DNA of 64,000 nt from Hsuehochloa calcarea (GCA_036346395.1 CM070599.1:35021232-35085231); one strand, 5' to 3'. Shown: positions 38,051 to 49,645, numbered from the stretch's first letter. Notes: generated by a model not told the origin, from the sequence alone. Translations and numbers: made by a program.

Positions 38051-38266
38051 AATAACCGTATATTTCAACAATCTGAGGGCAATGCAACGGCACTACATCA
38101 GAAGATTCAAAGCCTGATCACTCTCTGGCTGCACCGGGCTAAACCCGAGTATCAAATTGGTCTCTGTCAGTGGTGCCAACTCTTAGTGTAATTTTTTTTA
38201 ACCAACCATGGTAATATAATGGTCATAAGGTAGAGATTCCTCTACCTTCTTACGTAAAAAAAAAAA

Positions 38267-38679
38267 GGTGTTTTTCCATATCTTTGATCGTTCAGAAGTT
38301 ATTACCGTGGCTTGAAGTTTGCACACGTCTTCGTTTCAAAAGAAAAGGATGAACTTTGCACATGTCAATTCGGTTGGATATTTACAGGCTACAGCTATCG
38401 TCAGCGCTTCAGATCCGGTGCACAAGGACAAGGTACACAAATGGTTCATGGTTCCATGACAACGACGTGAGCTATCTAAATTTGGGATAAAGGCTAGCTC
38501 AAAGGCACCTGAAATTTTCTGGATTTGATCACTGACCATTTAATTTTCAGCTAAAGAACCTGAAACATCAATGAAGGATATGATTTTATTGGGCACCCCT
38601 TTGGACAGTAGTGGTGCCTGCTGTTATACTCGGGTTGTTTATCCACTGTACCAGAGCATGCGAAAGGATTTTCCTAGGT
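38267..38679. other. Non-genic spacer
   Basis: Nothing recognised between the LINE tail and the next LTR. Confidence 0.3.
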
Positions 38680-38992
38680 TGTTAGAAAGACTGGCAAATA
38701 ATAAAGTAGATTAAGAACAGAGATACGCTGATTTTTATATGGAAAATCTTTTCGGGAAACAAAATCATGGGCGCACGACAGTGATCTTTACTATATCAGA
38801 AAAAATATTTACAAAATGCAGGAATTTTCATGAGTCGTCAATTCTTCTCGTGCGGTGTATAAGGAGTATATATGGTGGTAAAAAAGACTCGAGTCGAAGA
38901 CGGAAATAAATCCGAAAAAGTAGAATTCGTACCACGCGACGCTCCGCGTCTCCAGACATTGACCTCTTTAGATTTTGAATCATATATCAACA
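38680..38992 (-). repeat. 3' LTR of the deleted copia element
   Basis: 313 bp, TG...CA; diverged from 40252-40571 by scattered substitutions and indels. Confidence 0.88.
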
Positions 38993-39079
38993 ATCTCCAC
39001 CTTGAGACGAATTTGCTCCTTATAACATATGAAAAACTTCAACAAATAAATAACCACTGTGCGTCGAAAGTCTTTTGGA

Positions 39080-40199
39080 CTAAACATTAACACCAATCAA
39101 GCTTGAGCAAAGCTCAAATTTAGTAACTGGAATTGACTTTGTCATCATATCAGCAGAATTATCATGAGTACTTATCTTGCATACTTTAACATTACCTTGA
39201 GCAATGGCATCTCGAATGTAATGATACTTGACATCAATGTGCTTTGTTCTTTCATAAAACATCTGATCTATTGTAAGGCATAGAGCACTTTGTCTATCAC
39301 AAAACATAGTAATACAAGAAGTATTTCCACAAAGCTCAGTGTATAAACCTCTCAACCATGTAGCTTCTTTGCATGCTTTAGAAATAGTCATATACTCTGC
39401 TTCAGTGGTAGATAAAGCTACAGTGGCTTGCAAACTTGCTTTTCAACTCACAGTACAACCACCAATGGTGAACACATAACCTATAAGTGACCTTCTCTTG
39501 TCCAAATCACCAGCATAATTAGAATTCATATAACCAATAAGTCCATCTCTAGATTTTCGAAATTGTAAACAAGCATTAGATGCACCACCCAAGTATCTGA
39601 AAATCTACTGAACTGCTTTCCAATGCTCTTTGCCAGAATTAGCCATGAATCTATTAACAACACTTAGTGCATGTGATAAATCAGGATGAGAACATACCAT
39701 GGCATACATAAGAGAACAAACTGCACTAGAATATGGAACTCTAGACATGTACTCAACATCATCATCTGACTGTGGGCATAAAACTAAAGATAATCTGAAA
39801 TATGTAGCCAATAAAGTACTCACTGGTTTAGACTCATGCATATTAAAGCGAGGAATGACCTTATCAATATATCTTTTCTGACTTAGGTATATTTTTTCAG
39901 AGGGCATGTCTCTGGATATCTACATGCCAATAATTTTCTTTACTGCACCTAAATCCTTCATCTCAAATTCACCACTCAATTGTGCCTTTAACTTTGCTAT
40001 CTCTGTTTTATCTTTTGCTGCAATCAACATATCATCAACATATATTAGCAAATATATAGCTGGTACATTGACAATTTTCAAATAAATACATCTATTATCC
40101 AGATCGGATTGCGCCAATAACGTCTGCATCTTAACTTAGCCACAGGGAGAATCGCGTGTCCTGATCCAGCAGCGGAATATCATACTTCAATGATGCCAT
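39080..40199 (-). pseudogene. Deletion-fused gag-RT-RNaseH remnant
   Basis: Starts at the ATG at 40199 (MASLKYDIPLLDQDT). An early frameshift follows, after which the frame reads MQTLLAQSDLD and then NRCIYLKIVN. This is gag joined straight to the RT segment before the catalytic LIYVDDM motif; the junction lies near 40100. RT continues to about 39605 with one frame break (YLSQKRYIDKVIPRFN). RNaseH is open from 39433 to 39080 (ALSTTEAEYMTISKAC, ending ADMMTKSIPV). The YVDD motif is intact but the polyprotein is not. Confidence 0.8.
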
Positions 40200-40251
40200 A
40201 TCGAACAAACCCTAGGTTGAAACGGACAACGAACATGGCTCTGATACCACT

Positions 40252-40571
40252 TGTTAGAAATCGATAATCAAATAACAAAGTAGATCAAGAACAGTGAGAC
40301 ACCGATTTTTACGTGAAAACCCTTTCAGGAAAGAAAAAACCACGGGCGCACAACGGCGATATTCACTATATTAGAAAAATATATTTACAAAACACAATGA
40401 TTTTTATGGGTCGCCAACTCTTCCCGTGCGACTTACTAGGGGTATTTATGGTAGTATAAAATTGACTCAAGTCGAAGATGGAAACAAATCCGAAAAAGTA
40501 GAAGAATCCGTACCACGCGACGCCGCGTCTCTAGACCTTGACCTCTTTAGAATTCGAATCACATATTAACA
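40252..40571 (-). repeat. 5' LTR of the deleted copia element
   Basis: 320 bp, TG...CA; adjacent to the intact primer-binding site. Confidence 0.88.
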
Positions 40572-41340
40572 CAGGTTATTTAGCCTTATCCTCTACTCTA
40601 AAAAAATGTTCGGCCGTAATAGAGGGCACCATGATAATATAGTCTACTTCCATCGTTTTCCTGGAGTATTTTTTGTTTTGGATGCTGCGAAAAGAACTCG
40701 TGGTATGTGCAGTGCAACCAGAGGAACGCTTTGGATCGAATATACTATTCGACGAACCAGAAATCATGTCGCAACTCACACATTTCATCAGTGCTGCAAG
40801 AGGAAAGAAAATCAACAGGCAAAAAATGCACTCTGTTTGGAATATGTAAATTTCATATGAAATAGTTCAATTCCTCCAGGAAAGAAGGAAAACTCTCGTA
40901 TTCCAACCAGCACGTAAGATGAGAAATACTGTTACCTGTCTATCTATACACGTATGTTGGACACCCGGTTCTCCTTTTGATTTGATGGATAATAGGTAGT
41001 CTGATTTTTTCGCTGCGAAATGCAACGTTTGCAACAATCCCCAATTGGTCATATAAAACCTCGTAGCTCAACTCAAGCTAGCATATCATTCAAGTGGTTA
41101 TCAATTAATGAATTAATTGTCATCTTTATTTTCTTCTCTTGGCCACACAAAGAAATGAAGGCCCTTGGCTTCTCGATCACTACTGTGAAGTTGTGAGCAT
41201 TATGTCCTCGGGTTAAGAACAAGAGCATTCCCTCCTTAATTTATAACTCAAAACGAACACCACAAAGGGAAAAAAAAGTAGTAGGTGAGCATTTAAATTA
41301 GCATATGTTTAATTTAGATTAATAACAGTAACATAAACCT
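40572..41340. other. Non-genic stretch
   Basis: No element ends, RNA gene or convincing coding sequence seen; AT-rich with short chance frames only. Confidence 0.3.
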
Positions 41341-43406
41341 CATAAGGTGTAGCAGCCTTATTTCAAACATCATTACTTTGAGTCTCAATATAAGCTTGCG
41401 TACGACACTTCCATAAAGCAAAATCAGTATAATCTAATATGGAGGACGATTCACATACCTCTCTGACGCCATAGCAACCCGCTCTAATATCACTTGTAGG
41501 ATCGGATATGACAATCAGAGGTGATGAATGATTGTAGTGCATTCTTTCTGAATTACCAAGAGAATCTGCATTGGATTCAACTGACAACCGAATGCAACGT
41601 ACGAGTTTGTCTCCTTGTCGAAGTGGTCGAAACTGCTCTGATCTGTTCTGCCAGTTGATGCTATTGTCGACAACCAGTGAACATCACAACACGTGATCGA
41701 AGAAGGCGAAATAAATCTGGTTGAAGGAGTTGCGATCTCCTAGTCGAAAGGATTCAGCTATCAAATTTCTTCCACCCTCCGGCTCAGGAGATTCATGCAC
41801 TGCAGAGAACAAGAACATATCAAATATGATGGACAAGAACAAGTCGAAGACCGATCAACACATGAACTAGTCGAAGACAGAAGAACATGCATCAGGCGAT
41901 GACTAATCTTTCTTGAGTAGATTTGATCTATTATTTATCAAACATGTTCTGTGGCTACAAAGTGCTTTCACGACACCCCTCAAACCCTAGCAAGAAAACA
42001 CCGAAAACTCTCTGCCGAAAGCCACCGCAAAAAGCCTCAAAAGCCCCCTATTACTCTTAACCTCTTCAGCATTTATATGCTATGGCCTAAACCATGTCCT
42101 TATTAACACGAACACATAATCTTATCTCTTGCAAAAATCAGGGAACCTGAAACCCCTCAAATCCCGGGTTTTCTAAAATCTCTAAACCTTCCAATTATGA
42201 ACGCCTTCTATAACTCTTTACGCGTCGAAGCCTCTAGAACGACACCAACTGTAGCTTCGACCACGCATCATGCATTCACCTTTGATCTCCATATGCCCCA
42301 ACATAAACACAACCACCTCGTGACATCCACGACCATCTGAACCTTGGATTTCTCCATCCTAGTTCCGGTCTTCCTCATCATCGACCATGACCGTCTCCAC
42401 ACCCAACGTGCACATGCAAAGATCAAATAACGTTTTCCCGGTACAAGTTCTCTAACTTGACCAATATCAGTTCACACATGCATATTACACTCACATCTAT
42501 CAATAAATACAAGCCAGATCAACCAAGACCTTAATTTACAACTTTCAGAACACAACTCGAGACCACTCTGTAAAACCGGTCGTACCGCTGTGCATAAGCC
42601 GGTCGTACCACTGTGCATAAGCCGGTCATACCGTTGTCCGATCAACCACGAGTACACAAGACACTCGAAGATTATAAGAATTAAAGCACTCGAGACCTAT
42701 GACTACTTACCGTAACGTACGACCACCTATCAGAGGCCTGTGACCACTGATCGCAAAGCCTACAACTACCGAACATAAAATCCACGACTACCGATCACAA
42801 AGTCTACAACTATCAAACACGAAATCTACGACTACCGATCACGAAGTCTACAACTACCAACCACGAAGCCTACGACTACCGATCACGAAGCCTACGACTA
42901 CAGCCCATCAACCATACACTGTAGCTTTCGACCATCGACCAGTCACTGTAGCTTCGACCACCGACCAGTCACTGTAGCTTCGGTCATCGTCCAGTCACTG
43001 TAGCTTTCCGACTTTCGGCCATGCAACTCCAACTGTCATTCGTACTCGTTACACACCTCGACTTACGACTGAGTACATTACTCGGAGCTCTACCGCTCGG
43101 TACTTGGATCTACAATATCCAGAGGTCTATCACTCGGTACTCGTAACTACAGTACTCGTAGATACAATACTCGGAGCTACATTACTCTGAACTATATCAC
43201 TCGGCACTCGGAGCTACAATACTCTAAGTCCAGTCAAAAGGGATTATCGAGTATCACCGATTAGACTACCCGATACAAGGCATGATCCGACCACTCACAC
43301 TGAAAATCCAACAACCGAAACTTTCACAACGACAAATATCAATACAATCAAAACATCAGTTATTCATCATCACAAAGTCTACGACCAGTCCACATGGTCT
43401 AACAAT
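41341..43406 (-). mobile_element. Truncated copia element: long LTR plus start of gag
   Basis: A roughly 1.9-kb LTR spans 41495-43406 (TGTAGG...CTAACA). On the minus strand it is followed by a primer-binding-like TGATATTAGAGCGG and a gag start at 41476 (MASERYVN, then FALWKCRTQAYIETQSNDV in a shifted frame). Only about 150 bp of the interior remain, and the rest of the element and the second LTR are absent. The right LTR end is judged from the CA before ATTCTAC and is approximate. Confidence 0.6.
42556..43010. repeat. Cluster of short tandem repeats inside the long LTR
   Basis: Three units of GCCGGTCGTACC..TGTGCATAA lie at 42576-42636. About six alternating units of CTACGACTACCGATCACGAAG and CTACAACTACC..CACGAA lie at 42760-42900. 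Three units of CACTGTAGCTTCGACCA type lie at 42915-43005. Unit lengths are 22-27 bp. Confidence 0.8.
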
Positions 43407-44045
43407 TCTACTAGAATCAAATTGTTGAGTTTGTTTAGAAGTGCATTGAGTTGCCTGTTATTGATATTGTTTTATGCCTCTCTAATTATTTATTATATTT
43501 ACCTCATAATCAAATATGAAATTAAAATATTATCCGCACTTCCAAGGTAGCAACAGCAGATGCTTGCCAATTTGTCGCCTCTTCAATCCTCTGAAGGCTG
43601 GGAGCACACCTGACTTGCCTAGTAAGATTGTTGTATCTACAATTAGGGGTGAAAACGGATCGGATATGGACGGATAATGGCTCTGTCATATTTGTTTTCA
43701 TTTTTTTCGGATCCAGATACGAATACGAATAATATCGAATACGAATTAAAATGAATAGGGTCGTGGATATTTTTCAGAACATGAAAACTCCTTAAATTGT
43801 ATGCCGAAATTAACAAAAACATATAACTAGTTTATTTGATGCAAACATTCATGAATTGTTCATATTTTCAGCAACCACACATAACATTGGCACTAGCAAG
43901 TTGTACTAACTAGTTCATTACAAATATAACACTTAGTTTACCATATTTAGTTCATAAGTCATAGCTCACAAAGTCACAAGTCATCACCCATTCACACTTA
44001 GTTCATCACATACATAAAATTTAGTTCACACTAACATTGACCAGG

Positions 44046-45574
44046 TGTAGGATCAAGGATAACCGACTAGAGGGGGGGTGAATAGGAGGTTTTTAAAGTT
44101 TTTAACAAATTAACAATTTATCCAATTCAATGACTTAGTCTAAACAAGTTATGCTCCTAGCTAGGCAATTTAATTACAATAAGCAAGCTAGAAGTATAAG
44201 TGCGGAATTGTAAAGACAAGAAATAACCACAAGACACAATGAAGTTTTTCCTGGTATCAAGACTTGCTTGTCTTCACTAGTCCACGCTGAGGAAGCTTGA
44301 CCACTCAAGCCGGCTCCACGAATTAAGCCTTCCTCAATCACTTGGGTTGTTCTTCCTCCGCTCCGAGATGGTGAACACCAACCACTCACAATCTTGCTCG
44401 GGTCTTCTCACAAGCTTCACTTGAGAAGATCACCGTGCTTCACCGCCAAGCCGCCTAGGAGTGCGGCAACACCCCAAGAGAATAGATCAACGATCCTCGC
44501 TGACTTTACTCAAGTGCCAATGAATCAACTAAAGATGAATGCACTTGATCTCCTCTTAATGAATGCAAGAGTAAATTGGGAGTAGAATTGAATGCACAAT
44601 GCTCACAAGGGTTGAGATATCTTCAATGCACTGTAACTTGTCCTTGTGCGATTGGGGAGGTATTTATAGCCTCCACCAAACAATTCTAGCCGTTGGGAAG
44701 AAGTTCTCAAATTTCAAAGACATATCTAACAACCGACGTGTTAGCATCGGTACAACCGCGCTTACGCCATCGCACAAGAACGGCTATGTTACACGATTAA
44801 ATGCATCGATATAGCCGTTGGATTTAGTTGCGGTTCATCCGCAGCAAACACCGGATCGTCCGATTTCAGTTTTCTAAACCGTAGATTTTGCATCGTTTCG
44901 AATTTTACAACCGCCAAATATATTTTTAACATCCGTATTGCGGTTCATCCGATTATACGCGGATGACACCGATTCTCAAAAGAGGTTTTCAAAGGAGATT
45001 ACACTCGCATCGTTATTTTCCAACCGTCAGAATATCATCGAACAACCGATGCGGTTCATCCGATTATACGCGCAGACAAACCGATTCTCAAAAGAGGTTT
45101 TCAAAGGAGATTACACTCGATCGTTATTTTGCAATCGTGAAATATCATCGAACAACCAGCTTCTGACAACCCGCTAAGCCTTCTGCTCATCCGATTCCGT
45201 AATTAAAGCATCAATTCATTCTAACTTAAATTTAAGTCCAATTTTAAATGCATGCATGATCCTAAGTTGATCCAAATGGCACAAGAATAAGCTATCAAGC
45301 TACTAGTCGTGATCCCCTTAATAGTACAGCATTTATCCTATAATCCGGCCTACCAACCAATTCTCCTTAGACCTAAAATAGAAAAGGATCCTAGACTATT
45401 TGTACCTTGACTTTAAGCCTTGTTGATCTTCACATTTTCCTTTAGCATGCATCCTTGCTTCATCATGTTCATCAAATGGAATTAACCTTGCACATTCTTA
45501 GTAAACTTGTTAATCCCATATTCACATATTATCATTAATTACCAAAACCATTTTTAGGGGCCTAGATGCTTTCA
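44046..45574. mobile_element. Solo LTR with perfect TSD CCAGG
   Basis: 1529 bp starting TGTAGGATCAAGGATAACCG and ending GGGGCCTAGATGCTTTCA. It is flanked by CCAGG at 44041-44045 and 45575-45579. The GACTAGAGGGGGGGTGAATAG motif near the start is shared, in opposite orientation, with the copy at 21154-22583. No internal region remains. Confidence 0.85.
44940..45161. repeat. 111-bp tandem duplication within the solo LTR
   Basis: Two copies beginning GCGGTTCATCCGATTATACG at 44940 and 45051, about 90% alike, ending ATCATCGAACAACC. Differences cluster in two short places. Confidence 0.9.
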
Positions 45575-45607
45575 CCAGGCTAGATAGTTAATCTACACAC
45601 AAATGAC

Positions 45608-46090
45608 TGTAACATCCCAAAGTATGTTACCAAAAATAAAATTAATAAAGTTATTATTTTATTAGATTTTCTGAGATTTAAAAGAGTTTTATTGGTTAAA
45701 AAGAAAAATAATAATAAAATAAAGTTAATTATTTAATTTCCTAGTTTTCAATGTCAAAAATAAAATTTATTGAGATTTCTGGGATTTGATTGGATTTAAA
45801 GTGAAAATAGAAAAATAATTAATTTCTTGAATTTTCTGGATTTTAAAAAGTTTTTCCTATATTTTAGAAATTAAAAATAATTTATGTGCAAAAATAAAAA
45901 CCAAATTTAACTTGGAATTAATTTTATTAAGTTCAAAATAATTCAAGGAATTTTTGTGATTTTTTTTAGAATTTTTTTTTAACTCTATTTGCTATTTTCT
46001 AAAAGGCTATTTGTTTTGTTGCATTTTCTAAAATTCAGAAATCAATTAAAATCTTATTTTCTATTTTGGACCGAAATCCTCTTCTTTTGG
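45608..46090. mobile_element. AT-rich fragment of a TGTAACATCCC-type LTR
   Basis: Starts TGTAACATCCCAAAG, as gypsy LTRs of the TGTAACACCC class do, and continues very AT-rich. No right end or TSD is visible. It is probably a truncated LTR. Confidence 0.4.
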
Positions 46091-46279
46091 GCCAAAATCC
46101 GGATATTTGAACTTGGTTTTATCAGGATAATTCGTATCTGTATCCGCCGGATGGCATGCCTACCGTATTCGTTTCCGACAAAAAAAAAACCGAATCTATT
46201 TTCGATCCGAAAATTATCCGAGAAAAATCCGATCCGAAACGATTCAAATCTGTTTTCGTGTGGATCTCGGAAGGCAGTG

Positions 46280-46321
46280 GTACGTTGCTAGTGAAGTTGG
46301 GTACGTTGCTAGTGAAGTTGG
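46280..46321. repeat. Perfect 21-bp tandem duplication
   Basis: Two copies of GTACGTTGCTAGTGAAGTTG(G) side by side. Confidence 0.9.
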
Positions 46322-46440
46322 CTTCAAAGAAGGGAAAAGGAGCGTGGGACTTGCTGGTTCTGTGGTCCTCGATCGGTGCTCCTTTCCAACGTTCGTGAAT
46401 CTGGAGCGGTCAATTTGCAAATAGAGTGGGCAGCCTTCCT

Positions 46441-46464
46441 CTTTTTTTTTTTTTTTTTTTTTGC
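46441..46464. repeat. Poly-T tract
   Basis: A run of more than 20 T residues following CCTC and preceding GCATTGGG. It could be the A-tail of a minus-strand retroelement, but no body was recognised. Confidence 0.7.
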
Positions 46465-46973
46465 ATTGGGAAGCTAGCCCATGTTGGCACAGCGTCGCTC
46501 ATCCACTGTAGTGGGTTTCCTCCTTTTCAAGGAAATGAACAATGACTAGCTGAGAAAAGAACAACAACTTGTCAGGTGTGGTCGACTATCACACCATGAA
46601 ACCTGGCCATTAAGATATATCTCATTAATTAGTAAGCTCCCAGGCCAGAAAGTCGATCTCATGATCGAGTAGAGTGATATATAAATCCAACAAACATAAG
46701 GTGCCGAGTTTAATTACTTGCCGCTCACAAACGAGAGCCTGCGATTTCACCATAAAATGGCAGAGCGTATGGTCGATAAAACTTTTATCTTTTTTCTTCT
46801 TCTTCTTCTCCCGACAGCCATTTCCTGCCCCCAGCAGAACACGCATGCTCATGCTCGATGGTCTCACTAAGTCACTGTAGGGTTCCCAAGAGTACACGTA
46901 CTTTCTTACCTTTCCAAATCGCCCGTACCCGCAACATGTTAGTGATGATGACTATCATATCATACTACCACTG

Positions 46974-47213
46974 GTGGCGGCGCACAAGCAATTAATTCGG
47001 CGAATCTCCACTACCAAGTCGGAACCAACCGTGCGGTCGGACGCGCCGCTTTCCAATCCCAACTCGCGATCTTCTCCGACGCCGACGCCGACGCCGCCGG
47101 CCGCCCCCGCGCGTCGCCCCAAAGGAAGAGAATCCAAAAAAACGGAGGAATTCATTTCCGAATTCGCGGCAGGCGGCCGGGTAGCTAGGTGGTCCCGTGC
47201 CCTAGGGTATTAG
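46974..47213 (+). CDS. Small Pro/Ser-rich ORF of unknown function
   Basis: 79 residues starting MAAHKQLIRRISTTK, with a Ser/Thr/Pro-rich middle containing PTPTPTPP, a basic RRPKGRESKK stretch and the C-terminus VARWSRALGY. It sits in a GC-rich island in AT-rich surroundings, as grass exons do. I do not recognise the family. Promoter-like or 5' exon sequence may continue to 47400. It could be a gene fragment carried by a transposon. Confidence 0.35.
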   Translation: MAAHKQLIRRISTTKSEPTVRSDAPLSNPNSRSSPTPTPTPPAAPARRPKGRESKKTEEFISEFAAGGRVARWSRALGY

Positions 47214-47338
47214 GCGCGATCGTTTATGTATTAGTCGTTGTATTCCTCGCTACTCCACCAGGCGCCTTTGTTTATAGGGCGTCACAGTCACAGATATAAG
47301 GTAGCAACAGCATCCACCTCCCCACTACTTCCTCCCCC

Positions 47339-47405
47339 GCCCGCGCGTCCTTTCTTCCATGGTGAAATTGGTGATGGATGATGCCCTTCCTTTCTTCTTC
47401 CTAAG
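47339..47405 (+). other. Possible short first exon
   Basis: An ATG at 47359 opens MVKLVMDDALPFFFL and is followed by AAG|GTAAGC, a good donor. It is preceded by a CT/CCG-rich leader. No downstream exon was found, so this is tentative. Confidence 0.2.
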
Positions 47406-47419
47406 GTAAGCAGCTCCCT

Positions 47420-48249
47420 CAGCCAGCTCTGCTAAGCGATTCAAGCTCCGGTTGCATTTATATGCATGGACAGTTGGACTTTACAGGAAGCACCTCATAA
47501 GCAAGGCTGTTTTCAAAAGCCCCCGTACAACTCATTTTGTGTTAAATCACCTCCTAGATAATGTAGTGTTAACAAATTCAACCCTAAATATTTCAATGTA
47601 AGCTTTACCGTCTACAAGTTAATAGTTCATTTAGTCTAGCAACCAGCAAGTAGTAACCACAAGGCAAATGGGAACTAGAGCTCCTAAGGCAAGAGCTCGA
47701 GGTTGGATATCTAGTGCAAACCAACAACGAGGCGCAACCATGATAATTACATCGTGAATATTTAGGATTTATTTGGATACATTGTGATCCAACTTATTCT
47801 TTTCGGATTAACTGAGAATTTGAACTAAATCTCTTCCGATTCGAAGAGATTGGTTCTAATCTCTCCATATCAAAACAAGCCCTTCTAGGGTTTAGGTGCG
47901 ATGTTAAGATATTAAAAAAAGATCTGGAGAAGGACAACTTAGACAGGAAAGCCTAGTGCCACGGCGACCATTGAGGGCTTAGACTTGACATGTATAATGC
48001 ATTTGTTAGCGCTGATCCGTCGTTTGTTCGTTAGGAGCACACTTTTTTATTTTTGATAGCTTGCTTGGTCGGTCATACTAGCATATAATAATTAAGTATG
48101 TGTCACCTTGACTTATTTTTTAGATAATAGAAGAGAAAACATCTCCGGTCTCTGTATAAAGGATGCACATATTCTATTTTATTTTTAAAAAGAAAGCACT
48201 AAAGTAACCAAAACTGTTAAAAGTGGCTTGAAACCTTACAAGCAAGCGA
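47420..48249. other. AT-rich non-genic stretch
   Basis: No coding sequence or element ends recognised. Confidence 0.3.
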
Positions 48250-49336
48250 CGACTGAAAATTAAACTCAATCATTACAAATCCTATGACTAAACCGCCACC
48301 CATGGATGCTTAAAACTTGCTTCGCCACTACCTCCAATCTATCGCTTCCAACCAACATGGGCTCCTTTGTGCCGGTTTCTGCAAATTTGCCCAAACCCTC
48401 AGCCAGTGCTCATACAAAAAGATAACCTGCAAGAGATTAGTGATAATCTTTTTGTCAAAAACGACATCATTCCGACACAACCTAGATAGACCAACATAAG
48501 ACATATGCTTGCAATACTCACATGAGGAGATAAATTAAATGCACATTGAATAGCTTACCATGCAAGACGTGCAAAGGGGCATTCAATAAAAAAAGATGTT
48601 GAATTATTTCCTCCTTAATACAAAAACAACACTTTGTGCTTCCCCTCCAATTTCTTTTGAGCAGATTATATTTAGTTAATACTATCCCTCTTTTGAGATA
48701 CCATAGGAATATTTTTACTTTTAATGGGATTTTAATTAACCAAAAAGAGTTCCTAATGGGTACTTGAGAATTTCCAATTAGTGCCGCATAGAAAGACTAT
48801 ACTGAAAAAAGTCCAGACTTTTGTAAGTTGCATCTGAAAACATCTTTTTGAGAGATCAAATGTAAATTAGCGATTCTCATAATTAACTCATTCCACACAT
48901 GTAACTTAATAGGTCTGCAAAAAGAAATATTTAAAGGAGTTGTTCTCATAATATTCCCTACTAAAATCCTTTCTCCTTACCACATTATAAAGAAGTGGAT
49001 ATTGACTTTTTAGAGGAGAATCTCCTAACCAAATATCTTCCCAAAACCTAGTTTGCATTCCATTGTTAATCTGGAATGAACCAAAACGAAGAAATTGATC
49101 TTTGATTTTCATTAGACCTGATCAAAAATGGGAAGTTCCTGGCTTATTAACCATATGTGAAAAACACTTGCTACTCAAATATTTTCTTTTTAACATAGAT
49201 TGCCATGACCCTTCTTCATTAAGTAACTTAAACAACTATTTTTCTAGTAAACTTTTATTTTTTGTGTCTAAGTTATGAACACCTAGATCGCCCTGTTCTT
49301 TGGGTGAACACAATAAACTCCATTTAGCAAGTCTAT
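48250..49336 (-). pseudogene. LINE ORF2 C-terminal fragment
   Basis: Reading the minus strand from 49336 leftwards in shifting frames gives typical plant LINE C-terminal sequence. Motifs are LAKWSLLCSPKEQGDLGVHN, LRFGSFQINNGMQTRFWED with WLGDSPLK at 49112-49010, and KIFLWYLKRGIVLTK at about 48700. A cysteine motif CCFCIKEE..QHLFF follows near 48620, and CRNDVVFDKK at about 48480. Stops and frameshifts are frequent. The fragment is cut sharply at 49336 by the CACTA end. Confidence 0.75.
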
Positions 49337-49359
49337 CACTACTACATAAAAGGTCTTTA

Positions 49360-49645
49360 CAGACGGTTCAAAAACGTCATCACAGACGGTTTTATGAGCC
49401 GTCTGATTTTATGAGTCAAAAATGACATGAAGTCATCACAAACGGTTTTCGAACCGTCTGTGATGCAGACAATCATAGATGGTTATTAACTCAAAACCGT
49501 CTGTGATAGTTGACTATCACAGATGGTTTGTAGATTAAACCGTATGTGATAGATGATGTATTACAGGTGGTTTGTAGATGAAACCGTCTGTGAGAGCTGA
49601 TGTATCACATATGGTTTGTCCCAAGGAACCATTTGTGATATTCTT
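49360..49645. repeat. CACTA subterminal repeats
   Basis: About eight copies, in both orientations, of AACCGTCTGTGATA/TATCACAGACGGTT and close variants. These are the kind of transposase-binding arrays found next to CACTA termini. Confidence 0.88.

Larger units (their letters stand above)
31520..38266 (+). mobile_element. Degenerate L1-type LINE
   Basis: Gene order ORF1 (zinc knuckles), endonuclease, RT, C-terminal cysteine/histidine region, then an A11 tail at 38256-38266. This marks a plant L1 LINE on the plus strand. The left edge is estimated from where ORF1-like sequence begins; no TSD matching the sequence after the A-tail was found. Confidence 0.85.
38680..40571 (-). mobile_element. 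Internally deleted copia element (gag start joined to RT)
   Basis: 1892 bp. LTRs at 38680-38992 (313 bp) and 40252-40571 (320 bp), TGTTAG...AACA, with near-matching TSDs TAGGT/CAGGT. On the minus strand the primer-binding site TGGTATCAGAGCCATG directly follows the 40252 LTR and is a perfect initiator-tRNA-Met match. The polypurine tract AAGGTGGAGAT abuts 38992. The LTR ends and PPT resemble the element at 9680-14683, so the two families are related. About 3 kb of gag, protease, integrase and N-terminal RT is missing. Confidence 0.9.
43644..46258. mobile_element. hAT-like element broken by LTR insertions
   Basis: The left end TAGGGGTGAAAACGGATCGG is a common grass hAT terminus, followed by CGGATAC/CGAATAC-rich subterminal sequence. 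Comparable sequence (CCGGATATTTG, GTATCTGTATCC, TCCGATCCGAAACG, TCTGTTTTCGTG) reappears inverted at 46100-46258. The interior is interrupted by the solo LTR at 44046-45574 and an AT-rich LTR-like piece from 45608. No transposase was seen and the right terminus is degenerate. Confidence 0.45.

Noticed and set aside
31520..38266. Target-site duplication for the LINE
   Set aside because: The sequence after the A-tail (GGTGTTTTTCC) was not found near the estimated 5' end, so no TSD is claimed.
49360..49645. Regularly spaced repeats considered as a CRISPR array
   Set aside because: Repeats are bidirectional, variable in spacing and adjacent to a CACTA terminus in a plant genome; they are transposon subterminal repeats.
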